Position numbers and translations under genes: made by a program. A stretch of DNA of 5,660 bases, taken from positions 1 through 5,660 of the forward strand of contig JAQTXY010000147.1 of assembly GCA_028688535.1 (NCBI GenBank), read 5' to 3'. Origin of the DNA: Methanothrix sp. (GTDB lineage Archaea; Halobacteriota; Methanosarcinia; Methanotrichales; Methanotrichaceae). The notes under the pieces are model-generated. The model was not told where the DNA came from, searched no databases, and saw only the letters and a program-made list of their open reading frames with translations. Below are positions 3,313 through 5,660 of the stretch, piece after piece (positions within the stretch are counted from its first letter, which is position 1; each line of letters begins with the position of its first letter).

Positions 3313-4402
3313 AGGATTGCACGCTCTTTTGATTAAATAAATTTATAGCATTTTTTAGATAGAAATTTGGAAAAGGAGTTATGATATCTGTTGAAGGAGA
3401 TCCCCATCTTTCCTCTTCACACCATTCCCTTAAAGCATCAGCCGAATTCCATTTTGCTATATTGGATGCCATTTTTAAGCATAAAAGAACGATTAGGCGA
3501 TCTGCACCTTCAACTAAATTCGGAGTGAGATCATTTTGTCTCTTTTGATTTCCATGGACGACTCCGCTTCTGATCCCATAGAATTTTTTAATAATCTTGC
3601 TGATGCTCTTTCGCTCTTCGAAATTGGGTGAAAGTATAAAAGCAACACGTTCAGACAGGGATTTAGCAAGCGGTTCTGTATCACTGAATATGAGTAATGA
3701 TTCCAACGAAATTGCTGTTTTTGTAACAGAAGCAGCAAGCTGAGGTTCTAGTCGCGATTCGAACAGCCAATTAAGTGTGTTATTTAACCGTTTTGATACT
3801 TCATGGTCAGATATACATTGAATAACCAAGTTAGGAAATCCACGTCTTTGGAACCTTTTACAGAATTTCTCATCTATATCGATACCTTGTTGAGATCTTT
3901 CCGCTTTTATTTTAGATCGTAAGAATTTATTATTACCACCACCAATTGTAATATCAAATATCGACTGACGCGGAGAATTGATTGCTAGTTTCCTCTGCAA
4001 TTCTCTCCTATTCATTATTAATATTTGAGAAATTAGGGCGACTTTTTCGACCAAATCGGCAATTTTTTCGGCTGCAGGAATGATCTGATCTGGATCACCT
4101 TGACGGCGGACTTCAATAACAGATTTATTTGCCAAAGACTCGATACGTCTGCAATAAAAATCATTTTCCCACGAATGACGCATAAAAACATTTCTCTTGC
4201 GTATATCTTGCATTAATTTCTGTGATTCATTTGCACTAATAGTTCTAACACTAACTGAGATAGCAGGCAATAATAAAGGGGTCTTCGCATTAAACATCCA
4301 TGTTGTTCTAATATAGCGGGATTCTACAGGACAAATGTTTCCTATTGCGGAATCTAATGCAGGACTTAACGACTTTTGGATTTGGACGTTATTCTTATCC
4401 AT
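3311..4402 (-). CDS. HEPN (ApeA-like) protein, possible RNase/defence
   Basis: A 363-residue protein. The C-terminal part (about 200-320) matches the ApeA-like HEPN pattern: RLNNTLNWLFESRL, then AISLESLLIFSDTEPLAKSLSERVAFIL, then ERKSISKIIKKFYGIRSGVVHG. R278-x4-H283 is the HEPN catalytic-type motif used by metal-independent RNases. The N-terminal ~190 residues are not recognised; they are probably a sensor or partner domain, with a helical run around 106-139. Related proteins act in anti-phage abortive infection, so defence is plausible but unproven. Coding DNA is visibly more AT-rich than its neighbours, consistent with horizontal transfer. There is no SD before ATG 4402, but a TATA-like TTTTAATAAAA lies about 25 bp upstream, fitting a leaderless mRNA. 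It runs convergent to the ASCH gene. Family call fairly sure; biological role unsure. Confidence 0.8.
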   Translation of the reverse strand: MDKNNVQIQKSLSPALDSAIGNICPVESRYIRTTWMFNAKTPLLLPAISVSVRTISANESQKLMQDIRKRNVFMRHSWENDFYCRRIESLANKSVIEVRRQGDPDQIIPAAEKIADLVEKVALISQILIMNRRELQRKLAINSPRQSIFDITIGGGNNKFLRSKIKAERSQQGIDIDEKFCKRFQRRGFPNLVIQCISDHEVSKRLNNTLNWLFESRLEPQLAASVTKTAISLESLLIFSDTEPLAKSLSERVAFILSPNFEERKSISKIIKKFYGIRSGVVHGNQKRQNDLTPNLVEGADRLIVLLCLKMASNIAKWNSADALREWCEEERWGSPSTDIITPFPNFYLKNAINLFNQKSVQS

Positions 4403-4421
4403 AATAAAGATGGTATTTCTG

Positions 4422-4432
4422 TTTTATTAAAA
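4422..4432 (-). promoter_or_regulatory. TATA-like box of the HEPN gene
   Basis: On the minus strand this reads TTTTAATAAAA, centred about 25 bp upstream of ATG 4402. That spacing puts the transcript start at or next to the start codon, so the mRNA is probably leaderless, in agreement with the missing SD. Confidence 0.5.
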
Positions 4433-4445
4433 GTTGACGCACTGC

Positions 4446-4460
4446 AAAAATTTAATTTTT
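4446..4460. promoter_or_regulatory. 15-bp palindrome between divergent genes
   Basis: AAAAATT-T-AATTTTT has perfect 7-bp arms around one base. It lies 13 bp upstream of the HEPN TATA-like box and 84 bp before the zinc-knuckle gene. It could be an operator shared by both, or supply a TATA-like element for the rightward gene. AT-rich palindromes can arise by chance. Confidence 0.35.
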
Positions 4461-4544
4461 ATCGTAATTCCCTTTGCATAGCACCTTCCATATCTGCGAC
4501 CATTTCCATAACGAGAAAACCTAACTCTGGCGGCAAAGGTCCTC

Positions 4545-4739
4545 ATGGATCAAGGCTGCGAGAAATGCCACGGCCGGGGCAAGATGATCGAACAGACGAC
4601 CATCATCGACCCCATTTCAGCCTCCGTCGATCCTGAGAAGATGCCTGAGATCGCCCATTCCAGGCGGGTGCTTATCACCTGTCCCGACTGCGAGGGTCGT
4701 GGATGTGGGTCATGGAAAAATGCTGCTGGTGCCAAATGA
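4545..4739 (+). CDS. Small protein with two CxxCxGxG zinc knuckles
   Basis: A 64-residue protein with C5-E-K-C8-H-G-R-G near the start and C46-P-D-C49-E-G-R-G near the end. The two CxxCxGxG repeats are the units of the DnaJ cysteine-rich zinc domain. DnaJ has four units; here two, separated by 37 residues, can make one four-cysteine zinc site. There is no J domain or substrate-binding domain, so it is not a co-chaperone itself; similar miniature proteins occur widely and their roles are mostly unknown. AAAGGT (4535-4540) lies 4 nt before ATG 4545, a close but usable SD. The gene is GC-richer than the divergent HEPN gene. It may be independent, or a small partner sharing the promoter region. 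Confidence 0.75.
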   Translation: MDQGCEKCHGRGKMIEQTTIIDPISASVDPEKMPEIAHSRRVLITCPDCEGRGCGSWKNAAGAK

Positions 4740-4836
4740 AGGCGGCATAAATTCTCGTAGATTGCTTACCGCGCCTATTGTTAGCGCTTTTCAGCCATGG
4801 AGACACTGGTTTAGCCAAGTTAAATGCCAAAGTAAA

Positions 4837-4861
4837 ATGGGGGAAAAAATAACGTCCCCAT
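4837..4861 (-). terminator. Terminator of the nitroreductase gene
   Basis: Read on the minus strand, ATGGGG is followed by a tract with six consecutive T (4849-4844) and then the complementary CCCCAT. It begins 27 nt past the stop codon. The T-tract is the usual archaeal termination signal; the 6-bp stem around it is unusual in having the T-run in its loop. Confidence 0.5.
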
Positions 4862-4887
4862 CAAGGTAATGCCTGCGCCTAGCTCGC

Positions 4888-5448
4888 CTACTTTATCCAT
4901 TTCAGCAACTTGACTTCTCTTGGCTCGGAGACCGGAGTTTCGTTCGGGTAGCCGAATATTAGCGGTGCGACCAGCTCATGATCCTCAGGTATTCCTACCT
5001 CGGCCAGCGCCTTGGGGTCCTGGTTCAGGAAGGCGGCAAAACCTATGAAGCAACTGCCTAAACCTGCCTGGTAGGCTGCAAGGAACATATTCTGTGCAGC
5101 AAGGCCGCAGTCCAGAAGATTCAATGTCCTCAAATCCTCGTTCTTTTTTGTGCTGATTAATATAAGCAACGGAGCGCCATAGAACACCACATCTTTATCT
5201 GATTTGAATGCCGCTTGTAGGCTCTCCGGCAGGGGCATATTCTTTGGCACAAGCTCCTTTGTCCTTCTGGCCAGCTTATTGATGATCTCTCTGTTCTCTA
5301 TGACCGTAAAATGACATGGCTGGGAGTTCATCCCCGAAGGTGCCCACACTCCGGCTTCCAATAGCTTATCGATGACTACTTTGGGCACGGTCTTATCTTC
5401 GAACTTTCGAATGCTTCTCCTTCCCATCAAACAAGCGTCCAATTCCAT
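4888..5448 (-). CDS. Nitroreductase family FMN protein
   Basis: A 186-residue protein of the compact nitroreductase family, which uses FMN and NAD(P)H to reduce nitro compounds, quinones or flavin-type substrates in the cytoplasm, usually as a dimer. Family motifs are RRSIRKF (10-16, phosphate end of FMN), WAPSGMNSQP (35-44, FMN ring binding), GAPLLILIS (91-99), the helix LLDCGLAAQNMFLAAYQAGLGSCFIG (111-136) and a C-terminal FGYP (165-168). Natural substrate not predictable. ATG 5448 is chosen over ATG 5481 because TTAAATATAT (5478-5469 on the minus strand) is a TATA-like box about 25 bp before it, which would lie inside the longer version; the first RRSIRKF motif is also then at its usual distance from the N-terminus. 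The mRNA is probably leaderless. It appears as an ordinary single-gene housekeeping unit at the edge of the accessory region. Confidence 0.92.
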   Translation of the reverse strand: MELDACLMGRRSIRKFEDKTVPKVVIDKLLEAGVWAPSGMNSQPCHFTVIENREIINKLARRTKELVPKNMPLPESLQAAFKSDKDVVFYGAPLLILISTKKNEDLRTLNLLDCGLAAQNMFLAAYQAGLGSCFIGFAAFLNQDPKALAEVGIPEDHELVAPLIFGYPNETPVSEPREVKLLKWIK

Positions 5449-5468
5449 GTTAGTAATTATCTTGGCCG

Positions 5469-5478
5469 ATATATTTAA
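5469..5478 (-). promoter_or_regulatory. TATA-like box of the nitroreductase gene
   Basis: The minus strand reads TTAAATATAT, centred about 25 bp upstream of ATG 5448. It predicts a transcript starting at the ATG and is the main reason for preferring that start. Confidence 0.55.
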
Positions 5479-5481
5479 CAC

Positions 5482-5660
5482 TATTCAGGAAGACTTTCGG
5501 AACGGGACAAAATGCTCGGCCTGCCGGAGACGGCACCTGTCTCCACTCCCGGCTATCCCGTCGCCGCGGCCGTGACCACCGAGGAGAGAGGGTGGGGTCC
5601 GGGGAGGGGGAGAGGAGGCGCAAGCCAGTAGAACCGGACACAAATGAGACCGCTTAGAAC
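5482..5660. other. GC-rich spacer, no gene seen
   Basis: No credible coding frame or tRNA is seen. GGAGAC (5526-5531) and GTCTCC (5539-5544) form a short stem with a 7-nt loop. The notable element is the G-run block at 5590-5610, listed separately. Confidence 0.5.
5590..5610 (+). other. Four-tract G-quadruplex motif
   Basis: Four G-runs of 3, 4, 4 and 5 bases (5590-5592, 5594-5597, 5601-5604, 5606-5610) are separated by loops of 1, 3 and 1 bases, a textbook intramolecular quadruplex pattern on the + strand. It lies about 140 bp upstream of the nitroreductase start on the opposite strand. It shares the GTGGGG..TCCGGGG arrangement with 338-352. No function is shown. Confidence 0.5.

Noticed and set aside
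3285..3314. Nine-codon frame after the ASCH gene
   Set aside because: Too short, overlaps the T-tract and the opposite gene's 3' end, and has no convincing SD.
5600..5660. Possible tRNA on the minus strand (GGTTCTA-like T-arm)
   Set aside because: No acceptor, D-arm or anticodon stem can be built around it.
1..5660. CRISPR array or insertion sequence with transposase
   Set aside because: No regularly spaced identical 25-37 bp repeats and no transposase or recombinase reading frame are present.

Overview
The window reads as accessory DNA from an archaeon. The reasons are TATA-like boxes about 25 bp upstream of start codons that lack Shine-Dalgarno (SD) sites (nitroreductase, HEPN gene), strong GGAGG/GGAGGTGA sites inside operons, poly-T termination tracts, and family content (DUF4258 with a YgiT-type zinc finger, ASCH, HEPN, a small nitroreductase) typical of methanogenic Euryarchaeota. 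A Methanothrix/Methanosarcinales-like host is my best guess, but nothing here proves the taxon.

Layout. Bases 1-784 hold no convincing gene but much structure: clustered TAGCTA boxes, an AT-rich dyad, a 15-bp RNA hairpin, two G/C-run hairpins, one copy of a ~110-bp repeat, a block of alternative GC-rich stems, and a promoter with TAGCTA boxes. Bases 790-1593 hold a three-gene module: a ribbon-helix-helix (RHH) regulator, a DUF4258 putative toxin and a YgiT-type zinc-finger putative antitoxin that overlaps the toxin gene by ATGA. A second copy of the ~110-bp repeat follows at once (1589-1699), so the module lies between direct repeats. Bases 1759-3219 hold five tightly packed + strand genes, four of unrecognised function, ending in an ASCH-domain protein. 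Their joints are an 8-bp overlap with SD, a CTGA overlap with an apparent CTG start and a full-length SD, a 31-bp gap with SD, and an ATGA overlap whose SD is buried in a hairpin.

On the minus strand, 3311-4402 encodes an AT-rich HEPN (ApeA-like) protein with an R-x4-H motif, unlike its GC-richer neighbours and probably acquired. Divergent from it is a 64-residue protein with two CxxCxGxG knuckles (4545-4739). The right end is a minus strand FMN nitroreductase (4888-5448) with its own TATA box and poly-T terminator. Upstream of it is GC-rich DNA with a four-tract G-quadruplex motif.

The genes do not form one visible pathway. The shared theme is toxin-antitoxin, RNA-targeting and possible defence functions. 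The most interesting points are the repeat-flanked toxin-antitoxin module with possible RHH operators, the unknown five-gene cassette with unusual translational joints, and the HEPN gene.
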